Below, piece by piece: positions 1-10,877 of a DNA stretch of 64,000 nucleotides (its first letter is position 1; each line of letters starts with the position of its first letter). This DNA is from Bos javanicus (lineage: Eukaryota; Chordata; Mammalia; Artiodactyla; Bovidae), in the NCBI RefSeq assembly GCF_032452875.1, contig NC_083881.1, forward strand, positions 65,045,689 to 65,109,688, read 5' to 3'. The position numbers and the translations under genes were made by a program. Below the pieces are notes generated by a model. It did no database searches and was not told the origin of the DNA. It worked only from the letters and a program-made list of their open reading frames with translations.

Positions 1-340
1 CCCTTGGACTGCAAGGAGATCCAACTGGTCCATCCTAAAGGAGATCAGTCCTGGGTGTTCATTGGAAGGACTGATGCTGAAGCTGAAACTCCAGTACTTT
101 GGCCACCTCATGTGAAGAGCTGACTCACTGGAAAAGACTCTGATGCTGGGGAGGGATTGGGGGCAGGAGGAGAAGGGGACAACACAGGATGAGATGGCTG
201 GATGCCATCACCAACTCGATGGACCTGAGTTTGAGTGAACTCCAGGAGTTGGTGATGGACAGGGAGGCCTGGCGTGCTGCAATTCATGGGGTCGCAAAGA
301 GTCGGACACGACTGAGCAATTGAACTGACTGACTGACACA
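1..340 (+). mobile_element. BovB LINE, 3' end (cut by window edge)
   Basis: This is the last part of an RTE-type BovB element in sense orientation. It covers the C-terminal tail of the reverse-transcriptase ORF and the short 3' end, finishing near the typical GACTGAGCAA..TGAACTGAC tail. It belongs to the copies whose C-terminal region reads SLEGL rather than SLERM. The 5' part lies outside the window. An antisense ORF across it is a shadow. Confidence 0.9.
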
Positions 341-414
341 TATAAAGGACTCAATTTTTTAATTAAAAGCAATATAAGAATTGTCTACTCTAATTTACAA
401 TAAAATAGAAAAGT
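341..414. other. Short AT-rich spacer
   Basis: AT-rich sequence between a BovB tail and an L1 fragment; no gene signal is seen. Confidence 0.6.
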
Positions 415-722
415 ATTGTTATTTTTATTTTGTATTGGGATATAGCCAGTTTAAAATGTTGAGATAGTTTCAGGTGAACAGCAAAAGGAATCAGCCATAC
501 ATATACATGTATCCAATCTCCCCCACCCTCCCCCATCCAGGCTGCTACATAAGACTGAGCAGAGTGTCATGTGCTATATCCTAGGGCCTTGTTGGTTATC
601 CATTTTACATAGCAGTGTGCACGTGTCCATTCCAAACTCCGTTAATATCCCTTCCCCCAACCCTCCCCGCAGCAAACGTAAGTTTATTCTCTAAGTCTAT
701 GAGTCTCTTTCTAGAAAACAGA
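415..722 (-). mobile_element. L1 3'-UTR fragment
   Basis: Read on the minus strand this matches the ruminant L1 3' region. Landmarks are the complement of the segment about buffer-like CTAAGTCTATGAGTCT near 690-710, the segment on cumulative 'first opened' TTGTTGGTTATCCATTTTA near 588-606, and the run GATAGTTTCAGGTGAACAGC near 463-482. It is truncated and non-coding. Confidence 0.75.
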
Positions 723-950
723 AAAATTTGAAACATAATTCTAAGCAAAGAAAATGATTAACAGAGCACTCAACCAAAACGAGAATATCAACAAGGTTTC
801 CAGAGAACCGAAAATGGTGGGCATCTAAAGAGCACGATACATTGGTCATAAAGTAGAAAGGTTATATCCAGAGCTTTTTACCACCTATACATGCCCACAG
901 TTCATAAACAAGGCAAGCCCAGGCATTAGTGTGATAACTGCTAATTGTAT

Positions 951-1165
951 GGCTTCCCAGGTGGCATAGTCATAAAGAATCTGCCTGCCAATGCAAGAGA
1001 TGTTGGGTTTGATCCCTGGGTCAGGAAGATTACCTGCAGTAGGAATTGGCATCCCACTCTGGTATTCCTGCCTAGAAAAAATTTCATGGACAGAGAAAGT
1101 TAGTGGGCTATAGTCCATGAAGTGGGAGAGTCAGATTTGACTAAACCACACATATGCACACACAC
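951..1165 (+). mobile_element. Bov-tA SINE
   Basis: A tRNA-Glu-like head (GGCTTCCCAGGTGGC..., B-box-like GGGTTTGATCCCTGGG) is followed by the BovB-derived body ending in a divergent GACTAAACC tail. It is diverged, with a small insertion in the body, so it is not among the youngest copies. Confidence 0.88.
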
Positions 1166-1404
1166 AATTTTTATGCTAGCTTGAGTAGCTGGAAATACAG
1201 ACATCATTAACTACAATGATACAAGGATATGGAAATAAAGGGTTCCAGAGATGAGGGAACACTAAAGACAGTAAATGCAAATATCCATATCCACAACTCA
1301 AATGCAAAGAACCACAACTAAAATGCAAAAGTTCATATTTATAATTTGAAATAAAGAATATTGTATTTGGTTGATCACACGGTAGTTTTATTTTTAGCCT
1401 TTCA

Positions 1405-1663
1405 GGGGTGCTCCATACAGTACTCTTGCCTGGAAAATCCCACGGATGGAGGAGCTTGGTGGGCTGCATTCCATGGGGTCGCTGAGAGTCGGACATGACT
1501 GAGCGACTTCACTTTCACTTTTCACTTTCATGCATTGGAGAAGGAAATGGCAACCCACTCCAGTGTTCTTGCCTGGAGAAAATAAGGGACGGGGGAGCCT
1601 GGTGGGCTGCCGTCTACGGGGTCGCACAGAGTCGGACGTGACTGAAGTGACTTAGCAGCATAC
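1405..1663 (+). mobile_element. Bov-A2 SINE
   Basis: Two BovB-3'-end-derived monomers are joined by the linker with repeated TTTCACTT motifs at about 1508-1530. The element ends in GACTTAGCAGCA. It inserted directly against the L1 fragment that follows. Confidence 0.92.
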
Positions 1664-2455
1664 TGTTCTCCATAGTGGCTGCAACAATTTACATTCCTAC
1701 CAACAGTGTAGGAGGGATCCCTTTTCTCCAGCCCCTCCTCAGGATGTTACTGCGTTGTAGACTTTTTCAAGGTGGCCAATCTGACCAGTGTGAGGTAATA
1801 TCATATGATCCAGTAATCCCACTCTTTGGCATATATCCAGGGCACAATTCAAAAAGATAATGCACTCCAATGTTCACTGCAGCATGTTTATAATAGCCAA
1901 GACATGAGAGCAATCTAAACGTCTACTGACAGAAAAATGGATAAAGAAGATGTAGTACATACTTACAATGGAATATCAGCCATAAGAAAGAAGAAAATAA
2001 TGCCATTTGCAGCAAGGCAGATGGACCTGGAGATGATCATCGTTAGTGTTAAGAAAGACAGGGAAAGACAAATATTGTATGATTTCACTCATATGTGGAA
2101 TGAAACAGAATTTTTAAAAAATGAGATAAATGGATTCATTTATAAAACAGAAATAGACTCACAGATTTTGAAAACAAGTTTATGCCTCCGCAAAGGGGCA
2201 ACGTGTGGGAAGAGGATAAACTAGGAGTTTAGGATTAACACACATAATAGACCCCCACAAGGACCTGCTATATATAGCACACGGAATTGTAATCACTATT
2301 CTGTAAATAACCTGTATGGTAAAAGAGTCTGAAAAAGAATGATTATATGTATATGTATAATTGAATCACTATTTAGTACATGAGAAACTAACATCTGAAA
2401 CACTGTAAATCAGTTATGCTCCAATAAAAATTTTAAAATACATTAAAAATTTTTT
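1664..2455 (+). mobile_element. Ruminant L1, 3' end
   Basis: The sequence runs from the end of L1 ORF2 into the 3' UTR. Landmarks are the segment around 'CCTACCAACAGTGTAGGAGG' (1698-1717), 'TTTATAATAGCCAAGACATG' near 1888, and the closing CTCCAATAAAAATTTTAAAA. Frameshifts and stops interrupt the ORF, so two short ORFs here are remnants and not genes. Confidence 0.85.
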
Positions 2456-2585
2456 TAAAAGAATAATGTGTTGTTTATGTTTTCAGACTCTAAAAAGTAA
2501 TTACTGATGAGAGATTATGATCAAGGTTTTTCTTAAAATATTAATTCCTTGTAATTAAATGGGAAAGTGTAAGAAAGCAAAAATG

Positions 2586-2808
2586 GGGCTTCCCAGGTGG
2601 CGCCAGTGGTAAAAGAACATGCCTGCCAGTGCAGAGGACTTCAGAGACACAGGTTCAATCCCTGGGTTGGGAAAGATCCCCTGGAGAAGGGCATGGCAAC
2701 CACTCCAGTAATCTTGCCTGAAGAATCCCATGGACAGAGAAGCCTGGTGGGCTACAGTCCACAAGATGGCAAAGAGTCAGATACAACTGAAGCAGCTTAG
2801 CACCCACA
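2586..2808 (+). mobile_element. Bov-tA SINE
   Basis: A full-length element runs from the GGGCTTCCCAGGTGGCGCC head to the CTTAGCACCC tail. Similar short sequences on both sides (AAGCAAAAAT and GAGCAAAATA) may be an imperfect target-site duplication. Confidence 0.9.
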
Positions 2809-2809
2809 A

Positions 2810-3850
2810 GAGAGCAAAATAAACTTCAGATATTAATATCATTCATGAATTGATAGACAACTGATGAAATGTGAATTTATCTATAAAACTTCTCCATGCA
2901 CAGTAAATATTTTCTATATAGTTCTATGTCATGCAATTTCATATAAATAAGTATTTTCTATCATCTTTACTCATCCTTAACAATTACTTTAATTATTATG
3001 TGGCTTAAAGAACTGGACTAAATATAGTAAAGCAGGAGATTAATATGCATTATAAAATTAAACTTATCAATTGATACTTAATGGACATTTACTAACAGCT
3101 GATATTTATAAACCGTTATGTAAATTACCAGATCAAGCGATTTAAAGTACAAAACTTAGCATGGTATCCAAAGGAAATGTCTAATTTTATATTAAAAAAT
3201 CAATTCAAGTTACAGACCATCTTCCTATGATACAAAAAATAAGCATAGTCATTTTTTATCAATTGGTAAAGAAAGTCTCAACAGAGCAAAAGGCCTGTGA
3301 ATACTGATAGGAGAAGTCGAATGATTCCATAAAATAAATATAACATACTATTTTAAGAAACAGAACACAAAGTAATAGCTACGAATAAACTCCACAAAAA
3401 TGTATGTTAGTATTTTTACTGTTGTTGTTTATAAATATGGTAAGGAAACTAACTTTTCGTATAAACAAACACTAGCGTGAACCTTCTTGTGTATACCATC
3501 ATATTTTAAATTCACCAAGGGCAGCGATAATGTCTTATTAATATTTCTACCCTCAAAATTACTTACAACAGGGTCTGGCCCATTATAAATACTCAATAAG
3601 TGTTTTTTTATTATTAAAAATATAAAATCTTTTTTATATGGTCAGGGATATATGAGTTACATGGAATAAAGCTGAATATCTAAAGGATAATATTTGAAAT
3701 TTAAAACACTACTTGAAATCACCAAGTGGGTTTTTTAAATTACATAAAAGGAAATAAAAGATAATGTTTTATGGAAGAATATTTATGCTTTATATTTGCA
3801 TAGCTCATATAGCTAACAAAGTAAGCAAAGGGGGAGGAAAGAGGATTGAG
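2810..3850. other. Intronic sequence without recognisable features
   Basis: AT-rich sequence with no ORF, splice-flanked exon or repeat family I can name. It is inferred to be VPS13B intron from the exon at 4400-4544. Confidence 0.5.
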
Positions 3851-3851
3851 A

Positions 3852-4322
3852 TGTAGGGTGGACTGCAAGGATTCATTTTAAGAAGAAACATATTACTGGG
3901 AGATGATTCTCCAAGGGTCTCTTGTTTTTGCCTGTTTTACAAGTAGAGGCAGAGAGTACCTTTGTTTCCAGTGCTATTTTCAAGGATATCTGCACAGTGT
4001 ACAGCTTTAGAAAACAAACATATTGTCTTTCACCTGAGCAAGCAGCAGATTTGCTTACAATCCTACAAGATGCATATGCAGCCGTCCTCCCCCAGAGAAA
4101 ATGCAGGCATAGCTTTTACCCATTTAAAGCTTAAGGTTTCCTTCCTGTAACATAATCCACTTTATACAGGTATCACTTACCCTCTTCGTGCCAACCTGAG
4201 GGAATAAGGCTTAGGGCAGGGACACACACACAAATGCTAATATTTTGGTAAAACTGTTAATGCTATAGATAATAAAGTCTTTTGTCTCTATTCCAGGAGT
4301 CTTGTGTCTTTGGTCAGCATTC
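3852..4322 (+). mobile_element. Candidate solo LTR of an endogenous retrovirus
   Basis: The segment has a layout typical of a retroviral LTR. It starts with TGTAGG, has an AATAAA signal at 4271-4276, a GT/T-rich stretch after it (TCTTTTGTCTCTATTCC), and ends in ...TCAGCATTCA. An open frame at 3922-4134 within it looks incidental. I see no internal retroviral gene next to it. A clean target-site duplication is not evident, and the family name is unknown to me. It lies only about 80 bp from a VPS13B exon, on the opposite strand. Confidence 0.5.
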
Positions 4323-4399
4323 ATGAAAATATGGCCTGGATAACTCCTTAGCTAGGAGGGAAGGTGAAATCACAGATCCTTTAGAGTTTTGACACATAC

Positions 4400-4544
4400 C
4401 TGTTACAGTTTTTGTTTTTACAGGGCTGCTGGCATACTCAGATGCCTGATATGACTGTTGCTTTGCCAAGGGTGCACTTCCAACAGACACCTCATCCTCT
4501 TTCCTTCTGCTAATTGGCATAACAAGAGGAACAGCAATTACAGG
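4400..4544 (-). CDS. VPS13B: VPS13B internal exon (probably exon 20)
   Basis: VPS13B is a giant (about 4000-residue) VPS13/chorein-family protein that acts at the Golgi, is thought to move lipids between membranes, and is mutated in human Cohen syndrome. On the minus strand a 145-bp open exon lies between an acceptor (TTTAACAG, next to 4544) and a strong donor (CAG|GTATGTG, next to 4400). It reads 48 codons plus one base, from PVIAVPLVMP through RRKEDEVSVGSAPL to SPVKTKTVT, and closely matches the human protein near residue 1000. It starts in phase 0, exactly as the exon at 11450-11559 requires, and ends after the first base of a codon. As I recall, the human protein has one more glutamine at this junction, which could reflect tandem-acceptor (NAGNAG) use. 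Exon numbering is from memory. Confidence 0.92.
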
Positions 4545-4739
4545 CTGTTAAAGAGAGTCAAATGAAAAACTGAATTATTTACTATTTCTTAAGTATAAAC
4601 ATAGCATCACTGAAGAAAGTCCTTCACAAGTTGGGGTTAATGCTTTACTATTCAGTATTATTTTTTTAATCAATAACCACCCATAATCTCCACCTTCAGA
4701 GATAACCATCATTAGCATTTTCCCCTCCATGTCCACATA

Positions 4740-4925
4740 TTTTGTTTTCAACTGAAGTATAATTGAGGTACATTTTATTTTACTTTATGTGCACAAGACA
4801 GTGAGTTAATATTTCTGTACATTACAAAATGATCATCATGATATGTCTAGTTATCATCTGTCACCATACAAAGATACTCTGACATAACGGACTCTATACT
4901 CCATGCTATATACATGGGGTTTTAT
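4740..4925 (-). mobile_element. Old L1 3' fragment
   Basis: On the minus strand it resembles the 3' end of older mammalian L1. Plus-strand landmarks are TTTTCAACTGAAGTATAATTG and ATCATCTGTCACCATACAAAG. It is diverged and non-coding. Confidence 0.65.
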
Positions 4926-5239
4926 TATTTTAAATCAATCAATCAATCACTCTTGCCCTCCCTTTTCATCACTGTCTCTCTCACATATACCCACAGGGAC
5001 ACTTCACAATTTCAATTCTCAATCAGAATTCTGCACAAAAACCAAGAGCACTTGGAAGTAATTAAAATTTAATGTAAATTTTAGTAAGTAGTATAAAGAT
5101 AACATGGCAGAAGCAAATTGAAACTAAAATTAACTTTGAAAATTATGATCACTAGAAAATGAAAAGTTATCCTTATAAAATCATATTCAGGGAAATATTT
5201 CTATAAACTGATTATGTCCACTATTAATAAAGACAGCCC

Positions 5240-5760
5240 AACTTTGGGGAGAATTGCTAAAAATCTCTATATTTTGTCTTACAAAGTGATATCCACAGCA
5301 TATTTAGAAAGCACAGAAAAACATCTATAGTTAGAGAAAGCTGGAAAACATTATGATCTTATATTGAATGCCTGAGTGCTGATCTCGACAATAAAGCAGC
5401 TGTTTCATCTTTATTCACTGAAATAAAGTCTGATGTTACTGCTGATGACGCCCAATACAATCTTGTCAGATTTTTGGCAACAAAAAAAAAAAAGGTATTT
5501 TTAAGTTTGCTGTAGGATCAAAGATCAACGTTGAACTGAGTGGAAAACAATCATCAAATGTTGGGTTTCAGCCACAAATTGAGAAGGAAATTGCAGTTTG
5601 GGAAACAACAGATGATAACTGTGATACAGCTGCATCAGATGATGAATCTGGAGAGGGCTGTTAGGCAGCAGTGTGATCTAATGTTACGCTGTTACATCCA
5701 CACTTTTACAGATCCAACGTCAAGCTTCACCAACTTGATGATTATTTAATATTGCTTAAA
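5240..5760 (+). pseudogene. Unrecognised coding-like segment, possible degenerate retrocopy
   Basis: Codon-like text appears in plus-strand frames: a stretch reading LSADLDNKAAVSSLFTEIKS around 5370-5430, and after an A-run at 5483-5494 a stretch with VELSGKQSSNVGFQPQIEKE, then TTDDNCDTAASDDESGEG before stops near 5660. The composition (acidic serine-rich block, balanced codons) is unlike the surrounding AT-rich intron. The frame changes across the A-run. I could not match it to a protein, so it may be chance or an old retrocopy. Confidence 0.25.
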
Positions 5761-6343
5761 TTATAAATTAATATTTCAATGAGAACATATGCACATTATA
5801 TAACCATATGATATAATAGGAAAAAGCCAAATCATGTTACAAACTATTACTTTGATTAAAAGGACAAGACAACTGATAAACACAAAATGAAAAAATTACA
5901 TGCATTGTGGGAAACATCACAACACAGAATATCTACTTTCCTGTTAAGTATTTAGTCAAACTGATAATATTTATACAAATCTAAAAAGGAGATAGTATTT
6001 AACACCTAGATAAGAAATAGTGAGTCTAAATGTACTGATCTATAAAATAAGGGGGTGGAGATGTCTACTAGAAAATCTCTTTATGCTCTAACATTTAGTG
6101 ATTTCATAATCCTTTGAATTTCCTGGCCATCATTTATAAGCATGGAATATGATGAAACACTCTAAGAAGTTACAATCAAGTTTAGAATCAAAATTAGTAT
6201 ATGAGAAAAATTATGTGCTATATAGTGTGATATTTAACTCATGCACAATAGTTGAAGATAAGACTAATGGAAGCTATGGTATTGTAAATACCGAACAACA
6301 ACAACAAAATCTTTTATGTTCGTGGTTGAGACTCTGGGTGCAA

Positions 6344-6402
6344 GCTTCCCTGATGGCTCAGTGGTAAAGAATTTGCCTGCCAATGTGAGAGACAGGGGTT
6401 CA
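6344..6402 (+). mobile_element. Bov-tA SINE, 5' fragment
   Basis: Only the tRNA-like head is present (GCTTCCCTGATGGCTCAGTGG...GGGGTTCAA); the BovB-derived body is missing. Confidence 0.85.
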
Positions 6403-6439
6403 ACAGATTACATATAGTATATAAAATATGTAAAATATA

Positions 6440-6461
6440 ATATATATATATATATATATAT
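6440..6461. repeat. (TA)n microsatellite
   Basis: Uninterrupted alternating TA of about 11 units follows the truncated SINE. Confidence 0.9.
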
Positions 6462-6599
6462 GCAGGGTAGATTGGGACAAATATAAGTACTTTCATTTTG
6501 CATATGTCCTTAGGAAGTTGATTTTTATACTAAATATAATTTTGAGACTTTCATACTAAAAGCTATTTAATAAATTTTAACAATAAAATAATACATTAT

Positions 6600-6890
6600 G
6601 TGAACGTGCCATGCTTTATTTACCTACTGCATTAGAGACAGTCATTTAGGTTGTCTCTAGTTTTACACCATTGCAAACAATCATGCAGTAAGAGGCTTAT
6701 ACATGACTTCACAGGCTCATATAAATGTCACTATAAGAACACAGCTCTAACAAAAAGTGGAATTTGGGGGTTATAGGGTACAGTGATGGGTAATTTTATT
6801 AGATACTGCTAGATTTATTAATTTTCACTCACAAGAGTAGCAAATGAATTCATCCATTTTCTACATTTTCACTAGTTCTGAAGTTATTGA
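6600..6890 (-). mobile_element. Old L1 fragment
   Basis: The minus strand resembles the L1 3' region; the plus strand shows CATTTAGGTTGTCTCTAG and CACCATTGCAAACAATCATGC. It is strongly diverged. Confidence 0.6.
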
Positions 6891-7009
6891 AACTGAACAA
6901 TAAGATCACAGGGTTCAGCTATACTATTCTCTCAATTCTCCATGTGAAAGAAAATGTAAGACTAAAATACTAGATTAAAAGCATTTTAAAAAGTATATTT
7001 TTGAGATAT

Positions 7010-7260
7010 GCTAAACTGTAGCAAAATAGGAATACTATAAAGTGCTGATGAAAACAGACTGTACACCAATTCTGGACTCAAACTGGCAGTATAACAAAAG
7101 CATTAAAATATGCTAAACCACATGCCTGAAACTACTACACTTCTAAAAATATATTCTAAGTGAATAATTAAAGAAAAATGCAAATATAGAAATGTTTATC
7201 TCAATATTATTTGCATCTGTGAATGAGGACTGGATATTTGTAGTTTTAAATGAAATGCAA
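7010..7260 (+). mobile_element. Old L1 fragment
   Basis: The A-rich plus strand has L1 ORF2/3' landmarks such as CCTGAAACTACTACACTTCTAA and TTATCTCAATATTATTTGCA. Family assignment is approximate. Confidence 0.45.
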
Positions 7261-7283
7261 TAGCATTGAAATTAGAATACATA

Positions 7284-7302
7284 CACATATATATATATAT
7301 AT
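7284..7302. repeat. Short (TA)n tract
   Basis: The tract sits directly at the edge of the Bov-tA copy at 7303. Confidence 0.85.
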
Positions 7303-7507
7303 GAGTGAAAGTCGCTCAGTTGTGTCCAACTCTTTGCGACCCCATGGACTATATGGCCTGCCAGGCTCCGTCATCCATGGAATTCTCCAGGCCAGGATAC
7401 TGCAGTAGGTAGCCATTCCCTTCTCCAGGGGATCTTCCCAACCCAGGGATCAAACCCAGGTCTCAAAGAATTGCAGGCGAATTCTTTACCAAATGAGCCA
7501 GGGAATA
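7303..7507 (-). mobile_element. Bov-tA SINE
   Basis: A complete reverse-oriented element. The BovB-derived part begins GAGTGAAAGTCGCTCAG and the tRNA-like head lies at the right end (complement of ACCAAATGAGCCAGGGAA). Confidence 0.92.
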
Positions 7508-7997
7508 TTTAACTAAAATCTATTTATAAAACACAGTAATAAAAATAAATATCTTTGAAGGTGCTTGGTATCAAACAAACATTAGTTTACTTAGGCTGCT
7601 AGAACAATAACTGGCAATCATGCATATCTATGGTGAAATGGAGATAATCACATCAGTTATAAGATAACCAATGAAAAATTTATAATTCAATGAAATATTA
7701 TTCAGACTTAAAAAAGAAGAGTCTTGATATTTGTGACAACAGGGATGGACCCTGAGGCCATTTTGCTAAGTCAGATAAAGAAAGGCAAATAACCACATTT
7801 ATATGTGGAATCTAAACAAAATAAAACAAAACAATACAAAAAAAAACCCCAACACATCAAATTCATACATACAGAAAAGAGAAGGCAATTGCCAGAGACA
7901 GAGGGGTTGGGGAGAAGGGGGTATAATGAGTAAAGGCAGTCCACAGTACTAACTTTCAGTTAAAAAACATCATGAATAATATCAGGACTACAGTTAA

Positions 7998-8024
7998 TGC
8001 GTGTGTGTGTGTGTGCGCGCACAA
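7998..8024. repeat. (GT)n microsatellite
   Basis: GT repeats pass into GC/CG alternation at the edge of the reversed Bov-tA fragment. Confidence 0.9.
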
Positions 8025-8027
8025 GCG

Positions 8028-8155
8028 CGTGCACACTAACGACTCATTCATGTCACCTCCTTGCAACCCCATGAACTGCAGCTTGCTAGGCTCCAATATC
8101 CATGGAATTCTCCAGGCAAGAATATTTGAGGGGTGGCCATTTCCTTCTCCAGAGT
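8028..8155 (-). mobile_element. Bov-tA SINE fragment
   Basis: Reverse-oriented BovB-derived part only (CTTGCAACCCCATGAACTGC ... TTCCTTCTCCAG); the tRNA head is absent. It is inserted in the L1 3' region. Confidence 0.85.
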
Positions 8156-8374
8156 TAATGATATGCATTGTATATTTGCAAGTTAAATCTTCAATGTGCA
8201 AGAGTAAATCTTCTCATCACAAGGGAAAAAAATGTTAACTATGTGTGGTGATGGATGTTAACTACACACACAGTGGTGATCATTTTGTAATATACGCAAA
8301 TAATGAATTATGTTGCTATCTGAAATTAATATAATGTTATATGTCAATTGTACCTCAGTAAGAAAAACGTTTAC

Positions 8375-9115
8375 AAATTTTTCTCAAATCATCCCTGTCA
8401 TTATTCTTAATTTCTCCATTACCCATATTTTTTATTTTGTTAAACTTTCTAAAATCCAAGTCTATATTAGTTTCCTATACTTCATCTGAACCCTTCAGGA
8501 TAAAGTTTTACCATTACAAATATAACATTTAAACGTCTGGTTTACAAAAAACCAAACATTTACCATTAAAATAAAATATTTTATGAATTGGCTTTCAATT
8601 TCTGCTACTCTCTATAAGAACACCTGGCTCATGCCTGGAAACACTGAAGGCTCCTTTCTTGCCAAGTTACTCCATGTTCTTTGCCTCTGCTGATAAACTT
8701 TAGTTGAGAATGATCTTTTTCTGGCTTGCTCTTATGATACTCATCTCAATTGTCAATTTCCTCTTTTAACACCCACCCTTCACCTGATATGTTGCTTTTA
8801 TATTTTCATGTCCTCCAGTAAATACATCTAACACAGCAATTATACTAAGCACTTTGTGTGGATCTGGAACCTGAGAATACAAAGGGCTATTACACCAAGG
8901 GACATATGTATCCTGGATTTTTATATCTATAGGGGAGGGAGGGCCCGAACCAATTCTCTATGGATACAAGGGAGGTACTAAGAAGGGGGTTACTGCTATA
9001 TCTCTTCATATTCTTAAATACACTAAATACCTCTAGAGGAAGGAATATTCTCAGCCATGAGTTTCATTTCTGTAGCCCCAGTACCCAGTATATTGGACTC
9101 AATTCTGTAACTACC
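8375..9115. other. Intronic sequence, no clear feature
   Basis: No exon, ORF of note or nameable repeat was recognised. Confidence 0.5.
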
Positions 9116-9126
9116 TGATAAAAGGA

Positions 9127-9345
9127 GGAGCTTCTCCGGTGGCTCACATGGTAAAGAATCTGCCTGCAATGCAGGAGATGTGGGTTTGATCCCTGGGTTG
9201 AAAAGATGCTCTGGAGAAGCGAATGGCTACCCACTCCATTATTCTTACCAGGAGAATCCCATGGACGAGGAGCCTGGTGGGCTACAGTCCATGGAGTCAC
9301 AAAGAGGTGGACACGATTGAGTACTAACACCTTGATTTTTCACTT
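9127..9345 (+). mobile_element. Bov-tA SINE with 11-bp target-site duplication
   Basis: A full-length element flanked by exact copies of TGATAAAAGGA at 9116-9126 and 9346-9356. This is direct evidence of a target-primed insertion. Confidence 0.95.
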
Positions 9346-9642
9346 TGATAAAAGGAAGCATGAAATGGGAGAGGGATGGTAGAAGTTTCAAATGAAATTA
9401 GGACAAAATGAAAAGAAAAAAAAAAACTTAAAAAAATGCTTCTTGAGACATACATTGCACATTTTTAGTTCAGCTTTTATATTCTTATGTAAATATGAAA
9501 TTATACATTTTTTCCTATCAGCTAGCTTTAAGTTTCTTCAGAAAAAAATACAAAGCTACTCCAAGTAGAGTATTACAAAACTTCAAATAAGTCAATGGGA
9601 AAATACAATTCAATACCACATAAATTTGGCCTCAAAAATTCT

Positions 9643-10755
9643 TCAGTTTAGTTCAGTTGCTCAGTCGCGTCCAACTCTTTGCAACCCCATGATTCCCAGC
9701 ATGCCAGGCCTCCCTGTCCATCACCAACTCCCGGAGTTCACCCAGAAGCACATCCATCGAGTCAGTGATGCCATCCAGCCATTTCATCCTCTGTCGTCCC
9801 CTTCTCCTCCTGCCCCCAATCCCTCCCAGCATCAGAGTCTTTTCCAATGAGTCAACTCTTCACATGAGGTGGCCAAAGTACTGGACTTTCAGCTTTAGCA
9901 TCATTCTTTCCAAAGAAATCCCAGGCCTGATCTCCTTCAGAATGGACTGGTTGGATCTCCTTGCAGTCCAAGGGACTCTCAAGAGTCTTCTCCAACACCA
10001 CACTTCAAAAGCATCAATTCTTCGGCACTCAGCCTTCTTCACAGTCCAACTCTCACATCCATACATGACCACAGGAAAAACCATAGCCTTGACTAGATGA
10101 ACCTTTGTTGGCAAAGTAATGTCTCTGCTTTTGAATATGCTATCTAGGTTGGTCATAACGTTCCTTCCAAGGAGTAAGCGTCTTTTAATTTCATGGCTGC
10201 AATCACCATCTGTAGTGATTTTGGAGCCCAGAAAAATAAACTCTGACACTGTTTCCTCATCTATTTCCCATGAAGTGATGGGACCGGATGCCATGGTCTT
10301 CGTTTTCTGAATGTTGAGCTTTAAGCCAACTTTTTCACTCTCCACTTTCACTTTCATCAAGAGGCTTTTTAGTTCCTCGTCACTTTCTGCCATAAGGGTG
10401 GTGTCATCTGCATATCTGAGGTTATTGATATTTCTTCCGGCAATCTTGATTCCAGCTTGTGTTTCTTCCAGTCCAGCGTTTCTCATGATGTACTCTGCAC
10501 AGAAGTTAAATAAGCAGGGTGACAATATACAGCCTTGACGTACTCCTCTTCCTTTTTGGAGCCAGTCTGTTGTTCCATGTCCAGTTCTAACTGTTGCTTC
10601 CTGACCTGCATACAGATTTCTCAGGAGGCAGGTCAGGTGGTCTGGTATTCCCATCTCTTTCAGAATTTTCCACAGTTTATTGTGATCCACACAGTCAAAG
10701 GCTTTGGCATAGTCAATAAAGCAGAAATAGATGTTTTTATGGAACTCTCTTATCT
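9643..10755 (-). mobile_element. BovB LINE, 5'-truncated, with RT domain
   Basis: About 1.1 kb of RTE-type BovB in reverse orientation. The long open frame encodes reverse-transcriptase motifs in order: AFDCVDHNKLWKIL, then GVRQGCILSPCLFN, then the catalytic box in LRYADDTTLM (codons for YADD at 10403-10414), and the C-terminal SLERM-type tail. The N-terminal endonuclease and early RT are missing (5' truncation), so it cannot be autonomous. The apparent start codon lies in flanking DNA beyond 10755. Antisense frames are shadows. Confidence 0.95.
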
Positions 10756-10761
10756 CAATAA

Positions 10762-10825
10762 TAAGCATCAGTTTATTCATCTTTAAAATGGGAATGATAA
10801 AACCCACCTGTCAGAATTATACTTA
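10762..10825 (-). mobile_element. MIR fragment
   Basis: The plus strand reads CAGTTTATTCATCTTTAAAATGGGAATGA, the complement of the conserved MIR core. It adjoins the truncated 5' end of the BovB copy, which probably inserted into it. Confidence 0.7.
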
Positions 10826-10877
10826 ATATAACATACAGAGCTACATTTAAGTATTCTGGGGACCATAATTAGCCCCT

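Larger units (their letters stand above)
1..4399 (-). other. VPS13B: VPS13B downstream intron (inferred)
   Basis: This follows the GTATGT donor of the exon at 4400-4544. The next exon, which should begin by completing a glutamate codon (AG...), is not seen before position 1 and presumably lies beyond the window. Confidence 0.75.
7640..8372 (+). mobile_element. Old L1 3' end, interrupted
   Basis: L1 text continues on both sides of a (GT)n and Bov-tA block. The left part has AGGGATGGACCCTGAGG and TTATATGTGGAATCTAAAC; the right part has GGTGATCATTTTGTAATATACGC and GTCAATTGTACCTCAGTA. Confidence 0.75.

Noticed and set aside
2586..2680. tRNA-like heads of Bov-tA and CHR elements as tRNA genes
   Set aside because: They keep A- and B-box-like promoter elements but are fused to SINE bodies and cannot fold as mature tRNAs.
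3922..4134. A 70-codon frame that could be a small gene
   Set aside because: It lies within the candidate LTR and overlaps a second frame of similar length; nothing supports translation.
7972..8238. An 88-codon plus-strand frame beginning in cysteine-valine repeats
   Set aside because: It is the translation of a (GT)n microsatellite running into a Bov-tA fragment.
9653..10786. Several open frames on the plus strand opposite the BovB reverse transcriptase
   Set aside because: They are antisense shadows. The minus strand carries the conserved RT motifs including YADD, and the same antisense frames recur opposite every BovB copy.
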